Positions 1-7,820 of a DNA stretch of 64,000 bases are shown here, piece by piece; position 1 is the first letter of the stretch, and the number at the start of each line of letters is the position of its first letter. The notes beneath the pieces were generated by a model. It was not told the origin of the DNA. It made no database searches and saw only the letters and a list, made by a program, of their open reading frames with translations. The position numbers and the translations under genes are program-made. This DNA is from JADJPO01 sp046330955 (GTDB taxonomy: Bacteria; Actinomycetota; Actinomycetes; Actinomycetales; Kineosporiaceae): assembly GCA_046330955.1 (NCBI GenBank), contig JAXLRT010000003.1, positions 186,001 through 250,000 on the forward strand, given 5' to 3'.

Positions 1-974
1 CGCAGGTGGGTCAGGTGGCCCTCGACCTCGGCGGCGGCCTCGGCTCCGTAGGCGTCGGCGAACCGCTCCAGGGCCTGCCGGCGGTACATCACGTACTCCT
101 GGGTGCCCACGGTCTCGATCACGTGCGTGGCGAGCAGACACCCGACCTGGGCGCACCGTTCCGGCGACAGCCCCCAGGCCAATCCGGCGAGGAAGCCCGC
201 CCGGAAGGCGTCGCCGACACCGGTGGGGTCGGCGATGGTGCGTGCCGGGACGACGTCCACTCGCAGCTGGTCGCCGTTGGTGTCGATCACCACGCCGTCC
301 TTGCCGTGGGTGGTGATCCGGACGCCCACCCGGCGGCGCACCTCGTCGGCGTCCCACCCGGTCTTGGCGTGGATCAGCTCCGACTCGTAGTCGTTGGTGA
401 ACAGGTAGGTGGCGCCGTCGATGAGGTCGCGAACCATGGGTCCGTCGGACCACGCCAACTGTTGTGAGGGGTCGGCGGCGAAGGGCAATCCGCGCTGCCG
501 GCACTCCCGGGTGTGTCGCAGCATCGCCTGCGGGTCGTTCGGGCTGACCAGCACCAGGTCCAGGGGGTGGGCTGCGTGCAGCGGTCCGAGCTCGATCTCG
601 CGCGCCTCGCTCATGGCGCCGGCGTAGAAGGAGGCGATCTGTGCCTGGTCGGTGTCGGTGGTGCAGATGAACCGGGCGGTGTGGGCCAGCTGGCTGACAT
701 GGACCGCGGAGCAGTCGACACCATGGCGCTCCAACCAGGAGCGATAGTCGACGAAGTCCTCACCCACCGCACCCACCAGCAGGGGGCTGAGACCCAGGCT
801 CGCCAGACCGAAACAGATGTTCGCCGCAACGCCCCCGCGCCGGATCTGCAGATCCTCGACCAAGAAGGACAAGGCGACCCGATCGAGCCGGTCGGCGATC
901 AAGCTGTCGGCGAACCGACCGTTGAACGCCATCAGATGATCTGTGGCGATGGACCCGGTGACGGCTATACGCAC
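1..974 (-). CDS. adoK: Adenosine kinase (PfkB/ribokinase family), 3' end cut by window
   Basis: Phosphorylates adenosine to AMP in cytoplasmic purine salvage. The start VRIAVTGSIATDHLM and later segments (HTARFICTTD, GAMSEAR, AADPSQQLAW, YLFTNDYE) match what I recall of mycobacterial AdoK. The PfkB signature with the catalytic Asp is DPTGVGDAFRAGFL, where GVGD supplies the base and anion hole. I chose the GTG at 974 because it gives the family N-terminus; an in-frame GTG at 983 adds three residues. About 324 residues are visible, so only a few C-terminal ones are missing. The gene follows erpA on the same strand, with a hairpin ending 14 bases upstream of its start. Family very likely; the substrate (adenosine rather than another sugar) rests on the mycobacterial resemblance. 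Confidence 0.9.
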   Translation of the reverse strand, partial: MRIAVTGSIATDHLMAFNGRFADSLIADRLDRVALSFLVEDLQIRRGGVAANICFGLASLGLSPLLVGAVGEDFVDYRSWLERHGVDCSAVHVSQLAHTARFICTTDTDQAQIASFYAGAMSEAREIELGPLHAAHPLDLVLVSPNDPQAMLRHTRECRQRGLPFAADPSQQLAWSDGPMVRDLIDGATYLFTNDYESELIHAKTGWDADEVRRRVGVRITTHGKDGVVIDTNGDQLRVDVVPARTIADPTGVGDAFRAGFLAGLAWGLSPERCAQVGCLLATHVIETVGTQEYVMYRRQALERFADAYGAEAAAEVEGHLTHL

Positions 975-987
975 GTCGGGCACCCTA

Positions 988-1019
988 CCGGGCACCCAGC
1001 TCCATGGCTGGGTGCCCGG
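988..1019 (-). terminator. Intrinsic-terminator-like hairpin after erpA
   Basis: A perfect 13 bp stem (988-1000 with 1007-1019; core GGGCACCCAGC) closes a 6-base loop. It sits 37 bases past the erpA stop on the erpA strand, with no clear U-run, as is common in actinomycetes. It ends only 14 bases before the adoK start, leaving almost no room for a separate adoK promoter. It may therefore be a partial terminator or an attenuator/processing site within an erpA-adoK unit. Confidence 0.7.
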
Positions 1020-1055
1020 AGGTCAGCTGTCGGTGGTTCTGCTGACCGAGGAGGC

Positions 1056-1436
1056 TCAGCAGAAGCTGTTGCCGCAGGCGCAACCGGCGCCCGCCTTGGC
1101 GTTCGGGTTGTCGATGGTCAGGCCCTCGCCGCCCTGCAGGGTGCTGGCGAAGCCGATGGTCACCCCGACGAGCTTCTCCTTGCTGAAGTCGTCGACCACC
1201 AACGGCAGGCCGTCGAACTCACGGACGCTGTCGCCGTCCATGATCTCGTCGACGAAGCTGAGCTTGTACTCGAGGCCACGGCACCCACCGGGAACCACCT
1301 CGAGACGCAGCAGCAGGTCGTCGCGGCCCTCGTTGGCCATCAGCCTCTTGGCAAACGTCACGGCCTCCGTGGTCAGCACCACACCGTGGGCAGGCTCCTC
1401 GGGGGCGATCTGGGTCGTGTCGTTCTGCACGGTCAT
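1056..1436 (-). CDS. erpA: Iron-sulfur cluster insertion protein, A-type (HesB/IscA/ErpA)
   Basis: A-type carrier that receives Fe-S clusters and delivers them to apo-enzymes in the cytoplasm. The 126-residue protein has the three family cysteines: C52 in PGGCRGLEYKL, and C119 and C121 in CACGNSFC. An extra cysteine, C126, is the last residue. LipA (29.9 kb) is a plausible local client because it needs two 4Fe-4S clusters. An ATG start at 1436 gives the usual family length. It corresponds in position to Rv2204c next to adoK in mycobacteria (recalled). An iron-box-like palindrome lies about 100 bases upstream, suggesting iron-responsive control. Confidence 0.92.
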   Translation of the reverse strand: MTVQNDTTQIAPEEPAHGVVLTTEAVTFAKRLMANEGRDDLLLRLEVVPGGCRGLEYKLSFVDEIMDGDSVREFDGLPLVVDDFSKEKLVGVTIGFASTLQGGEGLTIDNPNAKAGAGCACGNSFC

Positions 1437-1536
1437 GGGTGTCTCTCTCAGGTCCGGGGGCAGTAGGGCAACGTGTCCGTCGGGCTCAACGCCGGTCGTG
1501 GCTCGGCTATGCCTGGATCGACGTGAATTCTCCAGG

Positions 1537-1553
1537 TCAGGTAAGCCTTACCC
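1537..1553 (-). promoter_or_regulatory. Candidate DtxR/IdeR-type iron box upstream of erpA
   Basis: TCAGGTAAGCCTTACCC contains a perfect 6+1+6 inverted repeat, GGTAAG-C-CTTACC. It resembles the actinobacterial iron box (TTAGGTTAGGCTAACCTAA), matching about 12 of 19 positions. It is 101 bases upstream of erpA and 145 bases upstream of the divergent GGDEF-EAL gene. Placement before an Fe-S assembly gene makes biological sense. The outer arms match poorly, so binding is an inference. Confidence 0.45.
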
Positions 1554-1697
1554 GCGACCACTGTCAGGATACGGCGACACAGCCCCTCACGCTCCCCCTC
1601 ACGCCGTCCAGTGTGCCGCCCGCGCCGTCACCCTGGTGCCGCATCAAGACCTGAGCATGCCCGGCCGACGTGATGGTGGAGGACGGGAGGTCGGCCC

Positions 1698-4217
1698 ATG
1701 GAGTTCCTGCTGCGCCCCGGCATGCGCCTGATGCGCAGGGTGGGCGTGGCCGGCAAGTTCGGGCTGATCGCCGTGCTCCTGCTCGCACCCATGTGCACCA
1801 GCATGGTCGCCTCCTATCGCGAGGCCACCGGTCAGATCTCGATCGCCGACCGCGAACGCGTCGGGCTGCGCTACACCCGACCCATGGTCGAGCTGGTCAT
1901 CGAACTCGCCCAGACCCGCAACCTCGCCAACCAGGGGGAGAAACCCGGCGACGGCTGGCTCCGCCTGATCCACGAGCTCGACGACCTCACGCTCGAGTCC
2001 GGCGACACGTTGTCGGTCACCACGAGCTGGCCTCAGCTGCGCGCCCAGACCAAGGCGGTGTACGACGACGCCCTCACCTCCGCCCAGCGAGCGGTGCTGG
2101 CCGAACAGGTCGCCAAGCAGGCCCGCCAGCAGCTGCAGCAGGTGGCGGATGCGGCCCACCTGACGGTCGACCCGGAACTCGACACCAACTATCTGATCAC
2201 CATGCTGGTCGACGAGCTGCCCCGGGTGGTGATCGCCGCCGCGGACGCGCAGGCGGTGCGGTCCACGCACCACGACGGCGCCGACCCGGTGGCGCTGCGG
2301 CTGGCCGCACGCGACCTGTCCGGTGCGGGCCGCCGGCTCAGCCTGGACCTCGCCACGGCCCTGACCTCGTCGGCCTGGGGCGGACTGCACGACGAGGTCA
2401 GCACCGAGGCCGGCACGTTCAACGCGGCGGTCATGCAGTACTCGGCCGCCCTCGAGGGCAGCGCCGAGGCCGGCACCTGGCCCACCGCCCGCAGCAGCCT
2501 GGACACGGTCAACCTCACCAACTCGGCAACCAGCCTGAGCGCGGCCCTGGTCGGGGCCACCGATCACCTGCTCACCGTGCGTCAGGACCAGCTGCGCGCC
2601 GATCGCTCGCGCCCCCTGGTGCTCACCCTGGTGGCCATGGCTGTGGTGTTCTACCTGCTCACCGCGCTGTTCCGGGCCACCACCCAGGACGTGCGAGCCG
2701 TGCTCGAGGACATCAACACCGTGACGACCGGCGGTGTCGACCAACGCAACGCCCTCACCGGCTCGGACGAATTCGCCCAGATGAGCCGTGCCGTGGTCTA
2801 TGCCCGGGACCGGCTCACGGCGCTGGTCGGAGCGCTGAAGTACCAGGCCACGCACGACGAGTTGACGGCGCTGGCCAACCGGGCGCTGTTCACCGACAAG
2901 ATCCAGGAGGCGCTGGCTGGCGCCGGGCAACCGAGCACCATCGCCGTCCTGATGGTCGACCTGGATGCCTTCAAGGACCTCAACGACAGTTTCGGCCACG
3001 ACCTCGGCGACCGCGTGCTGCGCACGATCGGCGCCCGGTTGCATCGCTGCACCCCACGCCGCAGTGTGATCGCTCGGCTGGGTGGCGACGAGTTCGCCGT
3101 CCTGGTGACCGATCCCCGCGCGACGGAATCACCGACCGAGCTGCTGGCCCAGCTGGACGCCGCACTCGCCGAACCGGTGGTCGTCGATGGTCGCCGGCTG
3201 CGCATCCAGGCCGGCATCGGCATCGCCCTGGCTCGAACCGCCCCACCCGGTACGGCTCCCGAGATGGGAGCGGTCGAGGTGATGCGCAACGCCGATGTGG
3301 CCCTGAGCTACGCCAAGGCGCGCGGCAGCGGCCGGACGGCGGTGTTCGAGTCGACCATGCACGACGCCACCCGGGAGCGCACCGAGCTGTTCGCGGATCT
3401 GGTCGGGGCCCTCGACCGGAACGAGATGGACGTGCTCTACCAGCCGTTGGTCGACCTCGAGACGGGCACGCTCTACGGCGTCGAGGCGCTGCTGCGCTGG
3501 GAGCACCCCACTCGCGGGCTGATCTCCCCCGCCGTGTTCGTGCCGCTGGCGGAGGCCACCGGTCTGATCGGGCGGATCGGCGGCTGGGTGCTCGAGCGCT
3601 CGTGCACTCAGCTGGCCACCTGGCAGCGTGATTTCCCCGATGGCTTCCCGCTGACCGTCGAGGTCAATCTGGCCACCGAGCAACTGGCCGACCCCGGGCT
3701 CGTCGCCCAGGTGCTGGCGACGGCGCAGTCCACCGGTATCGACACCACCGCACTCGTCCTCGAGATCACCGAGTCCTCGCTGGTGGGTGACATCGACACG
3801 GCCCTGTCCCGGCTGGGCCAGCTGTCCGCCCTGGGAGTCAAGATCGCTCTGGACGACTTCGGCACCGGCTACTCCTCGCTCACCTACCTGCGCCGGCTCC
3901 CGGCCACCATTCTCAAGATCGACCAGTCCTTCGTGCAGGACGAGACGGACCAGGGACAGGCACTGTTGCGCAGCATCGTCGCGCTCGGCGCCGGGCAGGG
4001 CTTGCAGATCATCTGCGAGGGCATCGAACGGACCGACCAGGCCGAACAGTTGCGCACCTTCGGCTGCCATCTGGGGCAGGGCCACCTGTGGGCGCCTGCC
4101 CTACCCGCCGATCAGATCACCGAGATCATGCGCCGCGGCGGGCGAATGGCGCCGGTCCCGACCCAGGGCCGGGTGCCGATGCAGCGGGGTTCGCAGGATC
4201 AATCCATGCCCCACTGA
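1698..4217 (+). CDS. Membrane GGDEF-EAL protein (diguanylate cyclase / c-di-GMP phosphodiesterase)
   Basis: An 839-residue bifunctional cyclic-di-GMP turnover protein. A membrane segment lies at about residues 20-40, then a roughly 260-residue extracytoplasmic sensor region with no recognised motif. A second membrane segment is at about 304-328, with a HAMP-like linker after it. The GGDEF domain has an intact active site (GGDEF at 462-466). The EAL domain has VEALLRW with E596, ITES, DDFGTGYSSL at about D719, KIDQSF and a conserved C-terminal QG. Both catalytic signatures are complete, so either activity is possible. A purine-rich Shine-Dalgarno (GGAGGACGGGAGG) precedes the ATG. Not part of the mycobacterial order here, so probably an accessory gene. 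Confidence 0.9.
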   Translation: MEFLLRPGMRLMRRVGVAGKFGLIAVLLLAPMCTSMVASYREATGQISIADRERVGLRYTRPMVELVIELAQTRNLANQGEKPGDGWLRLIHELDDLTLESGDTLSVTTSWPQLRAQTKAVYDDALTSAQRAVLAEQVAKQARQQLQQVADAAHLTVDPELDTNYLITMLVDELPRVVIAAADAQAVRSTHHDGADPVALRLAARDLSGAGRRLSLDLATALTSSAWGGLHDEVSTEAGTFNAAVMQYSAALEGSAEAGTWPTARSSLDTVNLTNSATSLSAALVGATDHLLTVRQDQLRADRSRPLVLTLVAMAVVFYLLTALFRATTQDVRAVLEDINTVTTGGVDQRNALTGSDEFAQMSRAVVYARDRLTALVGALKYQATHDELTALANRALFTDKIQEALAGAGQPSTIAVLMVDLDAFKDLNDSFGHDLGDRVLRTIGARLHRCTPRRSVIARLGGDEFAVLVTDPRATESPTELLAQLDAALAEPVVVDGRRLRIQAGIGIALARTAPPGTAPEMGAVEVMRNADVALSYAKARGSGRTAVFESTMHDATRERTELFADLVGALDRNEMDVLYQPLVDLETGTLYGVEALLRWEHPTRGLISPAVFVPLAEATGLIGRIGGWVLERSCTQLATWQRDFPDGFPLTVEVNLATEQLADPGLVAQVLATAQSTGIDTTALVLEITESSLVGDIDTALSRLGQLSALGVKIALDDFGTGYSSLTYLRRLPATILKIDQSFVQDETDQGQALLRSIVALGAGQGLQIICEGIERTDQAEQLRTFGCHLGQGHLWAPALPADQITEIMRRGGRMAPVPTQGRVPMQRGSQDQSMPH

Positions 4218-4237
4218 TCGCTGCCCCACCGAGTCGC

Positions 4238-5665
4238 TCAGCCGAGGCCCGCCAGCAGCAGGGCCTCGGCCACGCAGGCCCGGGCGAACTCGTCCAGGTG
4301 CAACGACTCGTCGACACCGTGCGCCCGGGTGTCCGGGTCCTCCACCCCGGTGACGAGCACCGCGGAGTCCGGATACACCTGCTGCAACGCGGCGATGAAC
4401 GGGATCGACCCGCCCACCCCCATGTGTACCGGTTCGCGATCCCACGCCGTCCGCAACGCCCAGCGCGCGATGTCGTAGACCGCGCCGCCGACGTCACCGG
4501 CCCAGGCCCGGCCGATCTCACCGACCTGGACGTCCACCTGTGCTCCCCAGCAGACCGACCGTCGAAGGTGAGCGGCGAGCGCCTCGAACGCCTCCCGACC
4601 GTCCTGGCCCGGGGCCACCCGTAGCGAGAACTTGGCCCGGGCCACCGGCTGCAGGGTGTTGGACGACGTGGCGATGGGCGGCACGTCGATGCCGATCACG
4701 GTCAACGCCGGACGGGTCCACAACCGTGAGGTGAGCCGGCCGGTCCCGATGAGCGACACGCCGTCCAGCACCCCGGCGTCGGCGCGCAGGTCCTGCTCGG
4801 GGTAGGCCACGTCGGCGGCCTCGGTGGCGACCAGCCCGGGGACGGCGACGTTGCCGTCCTGGTCCCACAGGGTGTCGAGCAATCGGATGAGCACCGTCGT
4901 GGCATCCGGGACGGCGCCACCGAACATGCCCGAGTGCAGCGCGTGGTCGAGGGTGCGCACCTCGACCACGCCGTCGACCAGACCGCGCAGGCTGGTGGTC
5001 AGGGCCGGCTCGCCGATCCGCCAGTTGCCCGAATCGGCGACGATGATCACATCGGCGGCGAGCCGGTCACGATGAGCGGCGAGGAAGGCCTCGAAGGTCG
5101 GGGAGCCGGTCTCCTCCTCCCCCTCGACGAAGACCTTGATCCCGACGCCGAGCGCTTCGCCCAGCGCGCGCAGGGCCGCGACGTGAACGCAGATCCCGGC
5201 CTTGTCGTCCGCCGCGCCCCGGGCGTACAGCCGCCCGTCGCGCTCGGTCGGCTCGAACGGGGGGCTGGTCCAGGCCTCGGCGTCCCCGGGTGGTTGGACG
5301 TCGTGGTGGGCGTAGAGCAGGACGGTGCGCGAGCCGGGCGGGCCGGGACGGTGGGCCAGCACCGCGGGCGCCCCGGGCTCGGAGGTCTCGGGGTCGTCGA
5401 CCCGGACGATCTCGACGTCACTCAGACCGCAGCGCCGGAGCAGCTCGGCCACGGCGACCGCGCTGTCCTCCAACGGCGCCGGGTCGAAGGCCGGCGCCGA
5501 GACGCTCGGAATACGAACCAGGGCCTCGAGGTCGGCGCGGACCTGCGGTAGCAAGGCCTGAACCCGGGCGGTGATCGCCGCGACGTCCACGCCGGCGCCG
5601 GGAACGCGATCGGAGGGGGCCGCGGGGGTGGCGGTAGAGGTGGCAGTGAGGGCATCTGTGGCCAT
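4238..5665 (-). CDS. M20 family metallo-dipeptidase
   Basis: Cytoplasmic zinc dipeptidase/deacylase of the M20/M25/M40 group, 475 residues. Metal and catalytic motifs are visible: YAHHDVQPPGD (ligand His and catalytic Asp region), GAADDKAG (bridging Asp), EGEEETGSP (general-base Glu and ligand Glu), ADSGNW (ligand Asp) and a C-terminal GGSIPF segment with HGVDE near the end (ligand His). The dimerisation domain lies between about residues 220 and 340. I chose the ATG at 5665; a TTG nine bases upstream is the only alternative and is less likely. It is transcribed divergently from the DUF3043 gene 41 bases away. Substrate cannot be told from sequence. Confidence 0.88.
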   Translation of the reverse strand: MATDALTATSTATPAAPSDRVPGAGVDVAAITARVQALLPQVRADLEALVRIPSVSAPAFDPAPLEDSAVAVAELLRRCGLSDVEIVRVDDPETSEPGAPAVLAHRPGPPGSRTVLLYAHHDVQPPGDAEAWTSPPFEPTERDGRLYARGAADDKAGICVHVAALRALGEALGVGIKVFVEGEEETGSPTFEAFLAAHRDRLAADVIIVADSGNWRIGEPALTTSLRGLVDGVVEVRTLDHALHSGMFGGAVPDATTVLIRLLDTLWDQDGNVAVPGLVATEAADVAYPEQDLRADAGVLDGVSLIGTGRLTSRLWTRPALTVIGIDVPPIATSSNTLQPVARAKFSLRVAPGQDGREAFEALAAHLRRSVCWGAQVDVQVGEIGRAWAGDVGGAVYDIARWALRTAWDREPVHMGVGGSIPFIAALQQVYPDSAVLVTGVEDPDTRAHGVDESLHLDEFARACVAEALLLAGLG

Positions 5666-5706
5666 GACCTGCAACCTAGCGCCCTGGTGCCCGTAGGCTG
5701 GGAGTC

Positions 5707-6327
5707 GTGTTCGGACGCGGCAAGAACCAGACCACCCCGGCTGACCCCCTGGTCGACGAGCCGGCCCTCAAGACGGCGGGCAAGGGCCGTCCCACGCCGT
5801 CCCGGCGGGAGGCGGAGCAGCGGCGGCGGACGCCTCTGGTGGCGACCTCGAACCTGCCGGCCAACGCCACCAAGGCCGAGCGCAAGGCGGCCGAGAAGGC
5901 CGCGCGCAACGCTCGGCGCGAGGCCATGGCCAAGGAGCGCAACCTGCAACGCCAGGCGCTGCTGACCGGCGACGAGGCCCATCTGCCCGCCCGTGACCGG
6001 GGCCCGGCCCGGCGATGGGTACGCGATTACGTCGACGCCCGGCGCAACATCGGTGAGCTGTTCCTGCCCATGGCCCTGATCGTGCTGGCACTGAGCCTGG
6101 TCAAGGTGCCGACGGTGCAGCTGGCGGCGATGGCTCTGCTCTACGGGGCGATGGTCGCGGTGATCATCGACAGCGTGCTGCTGCGGCGCCGGCTCAAGCG
6201 CGAGACCGAGCAGCGATTCGGCGACAAGGCCACCGGCGCACCCGGCTACGGCATGATGCGCGCCCTGCAGTACCGCCGGTTCCGGATGCCGCGCCCCCAG
6301 GTGGCCCGAGGCCAGTTCCCCAAGTAA
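5707..6327 (+). CDS. DUF3043 membrane protein (Rv2206-like)
   Basis: A 206-residue protein of unknown function that is conserved across actinobacteria. The N-terminal 100 residues are charged and basic (KAERKAAEKAARNARREAM), probably cytoplasmic and helical. Two adjacent membrane helices follow at about residues 120-160 (LFLPMALIVLALSLVKV, then AAMALLYGAMVAVIIDSVLL) with a basic C-terminal tail. The GTG start at 5707 lies just beyond the divergent M20 gene. Its position between the erpA and cob genes matches Rv2206 as I remember it. No catalytic residues can be named. Confidence 0.85.
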   Translation: MFGRGKNQTTPADPLVDEPALKTAGKGRPTPSRREAEQRRRTPLVATSNLPANATKAERKAAEKAARNARREAMAKERNLQRQALLTGDEAHLPARDRGPARRWVRDYVDARRNIGELFLPMALIVLALSLVKVPTVQLAAMALLYGAMVAVIIDSVLLRRRLKRETEQRFGDKATGAPGYGMMRALQYRRFRMPRPQVARGQFPK

Positions 6328-6356
6328 CGCGTCCTCGGGTAACCGCTCCTCGGCGG

Positions 6357-6569
6357 CTACTCGGCAGGACGAAGGCTCATCGCGGCGTAGACCACCTCGC
6401 CGTCGCGCAGCAGGCTCACGGCCGCCACGCCCGAGGCGAGCAGATCAGGCCACGCCTCTCCCACCCAGGTCTCGGCGTCCGCCTGGCTGGGGAAGGCCGT
6501 CTCGGGCAACTCCGGCCCGGTCATCGTCGATCCGTCGCCGGCCTCGTACCGCCATGTCCACGCGTTCAT
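6357..6569 (-). CDS. Small conserved actinobacterial protein, unknown function
   Basis: A 70-residue acidic soluble protein beginning MNAWTWRYEAGDGS. The pattern TWRYE, then FPSQADAETWVGE, then LLASGVAAVSLLRDGE, VVY and MSLRP resembles small conserved hypothetical proteins I recall from streptomycetes and other actinomycetes. It has no cysteines, no membrane segment and no signal peptide. It is convergent with DUF3043 and divergent from cobU. Third-position GC is high, as in the neighbours. Function not recognised. Confidence 0.7.
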   Translation of the reverse strand: MNAWTWRYEAGDGSTMTGPELPETAFPSQADAETWVGEAWPDLLASGVAAVSLLRDGEVVYAAMSLRPAE

Positions 6570-6577
6570 GAGGCCAT

Positions 6578-6624
6578 GCTGTCATTGCGCGGCTGTCATT
6601 GCGCGGCCGTCGATGCGCGGCTGT
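6578..6624. repeat. 14 bp tandem repeat, three and a third copies
   Basis: Units GCTGTCATTGCGCG at 6578-6591 and 6592-6605 are identical. A third (6606-6619, GCCGTCGATGCGCG) differs at two positions, and a partial fourth runs to 6624. They lie in the divergent gap between the small conserved gene and cobU, where both promoters must sit. A helically un-phased 14 bp period argues against a simple cooperative operator. Confidence 0.75.
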
Positions 6625-6689
6625 GTCGGCGCCCGCCCGGGCCGCAGTCGCCGTCACCGCCGCTGATGCGGCGGCTAGGCTCAGCGACT

Positions 6690-7820
6690 GTGTTCGTGGT
6701 GACCGGGTCGGCGTCCGAGCCCTGGCCTCGCCCGGGGTGCGCGTGCCTGGCCTGCGTCGCCGCGACCGACACCGCCACCCTGCCGGACGGCGTGCTCGGG
6801 TCCTCGACGTGGTCGAAACCCACGGGGCTGACCGCCGGTGGCCTGGCACTCGACCAGCTCGCCCCGGCACCCGGCGCCACCCTCGAGCAGGACGGCGTCC
6901 GGCTGCTCGGTGTGCCCGCCGGCCTGGTCGCCGGCCACGCGGGACGTGCCGTGCTGTGGGCGCGGCGTCCGATCGATGACGACGATCTGGACGGTCTGGC
7001 CGATGCGGGTCTGGACGGTGCCGTCCTGGATCTCTGCGACCGCGAGCCGACCGCGTTGGCCCACGACGTGGCTCGCCTGCGACGGGTGGGGGCCTTGGCC
7101 CCGGGTGCCGATCTGATCGCGGTCGGCCTGACGCATCACCACGTGCCCTCGCGGCTGGTCGAGCGCCTGGCGCCGTGGGGCGTGCGGCTCGTCACCGCGG
7201 GCACGGAGGTGGGCGTGGGCAACACACCGCCGCCCCGGCTGCCGCGGCGCACCCTGGTGCTCGGGCCGGCGTCCTCGGGCAAGTCGGCCATCGCCGAGGA
7301 TCTGCTCGCCGCGGAACCGGAGGTGTCCTACCTGGCAACCTCCCCCGCGCCCGACGGCAGCGACCCCGAGTGGGCCGAGCGCATCCGACGGCACCGGGCA
7401 CGGCGGCCGGCCTGGTGGACCACGATCGAGCCGGACGACCCCGCCGCGATCGCGCGCGGGCTCGCCACCCCGGGGCCGCCGGTGCTGCTGGATTCCCTGG
7501 GCGGTTGGGTGGGCGCGGTGCTGACCCGGTGCGGCGCCTGGGAGGATCGCCCCGGGTGGTCGCAGCGCTGGCAACAGGAGGTCGAGGGCATGGTGCAGGC
7601 CTGGCGGGCATGCCGCCGTCCCGTCGTGGCGGTCGGTGAGGAGACCGGCTGGGGCGTCGTCCCGGGAACGGCGTCGGGCCGGGTGTTCCGTGATGCCCTG
7701 GGCACGCTCACCCGGCGCTTGGCCGAACAGAGCGAGCGCACCCTGCTGGTCGTCGCCGGGCGCACCCTCGACCTGGACCAGCCGCCGGCGCCGAACCGAT
7801 CGAGGGCGGCGTTCTCGTGA
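6690..7820 (+). CDS. cobU: Adenosylcobinamide kinase/guanylyltransferase CobU with N-terminal MBL-like domain
   Basis: The C-terminal 185 residues are CobU/CobP, which phosphorylates adenosylcobinamide and transfers GMP to it in the nucleotide-loop assembly of vitamin B12. The P-loop is GPASSGKS at about 192-199. The family histidine region is RRHRARRPAWWTTIE, followed by LLDSLGGWV and EETGWGVVP. The N-terminal 190 residues include PRPGCACLACVAAT and HHHVPSRL. They resemble the degenerate metallo-beta-lactamase-like domain fused to CobU in streptomycetes, with most metal ligands lost. The GTG at 6690 puts the first beta strand at the start; an ATG at 6666 is an alternative. The stop overlaps the next start by 4 bases. 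Confidence 0.86.
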   Translation: MFVVTGSASEPWPRPGCACLACVAATDTATLPDGVLGSSTWSKPTGLTAGGLALDQLAPAPGATLEQDGVRLLGVPAGLVAGHAGRAVLWARRPIDDDDLDGLADAGLDGAVLDLCDREPTALAHDVARLRRVGALAPGADLIAVGLTHHHVPSRLVERLAPWGVRLVTAGTEVGVGNTPPPRLPRRTLVLGPASSGKSAIAEDLLAAEPEVSYLATSPAPDGSDPEWAERIRRHRARRPAWWTTIEPDDPAAIARGLATPGPPVLLDSLGGWVGAVLTRCGAWEDRPGWSQRWQQEVEGMVQAWRACRRPVVAVGEETGWGVVPGTASGRVFRDALGTLTRRLAEQSERTLLVVAGRTLDLDQPPAPNRSRAAFS

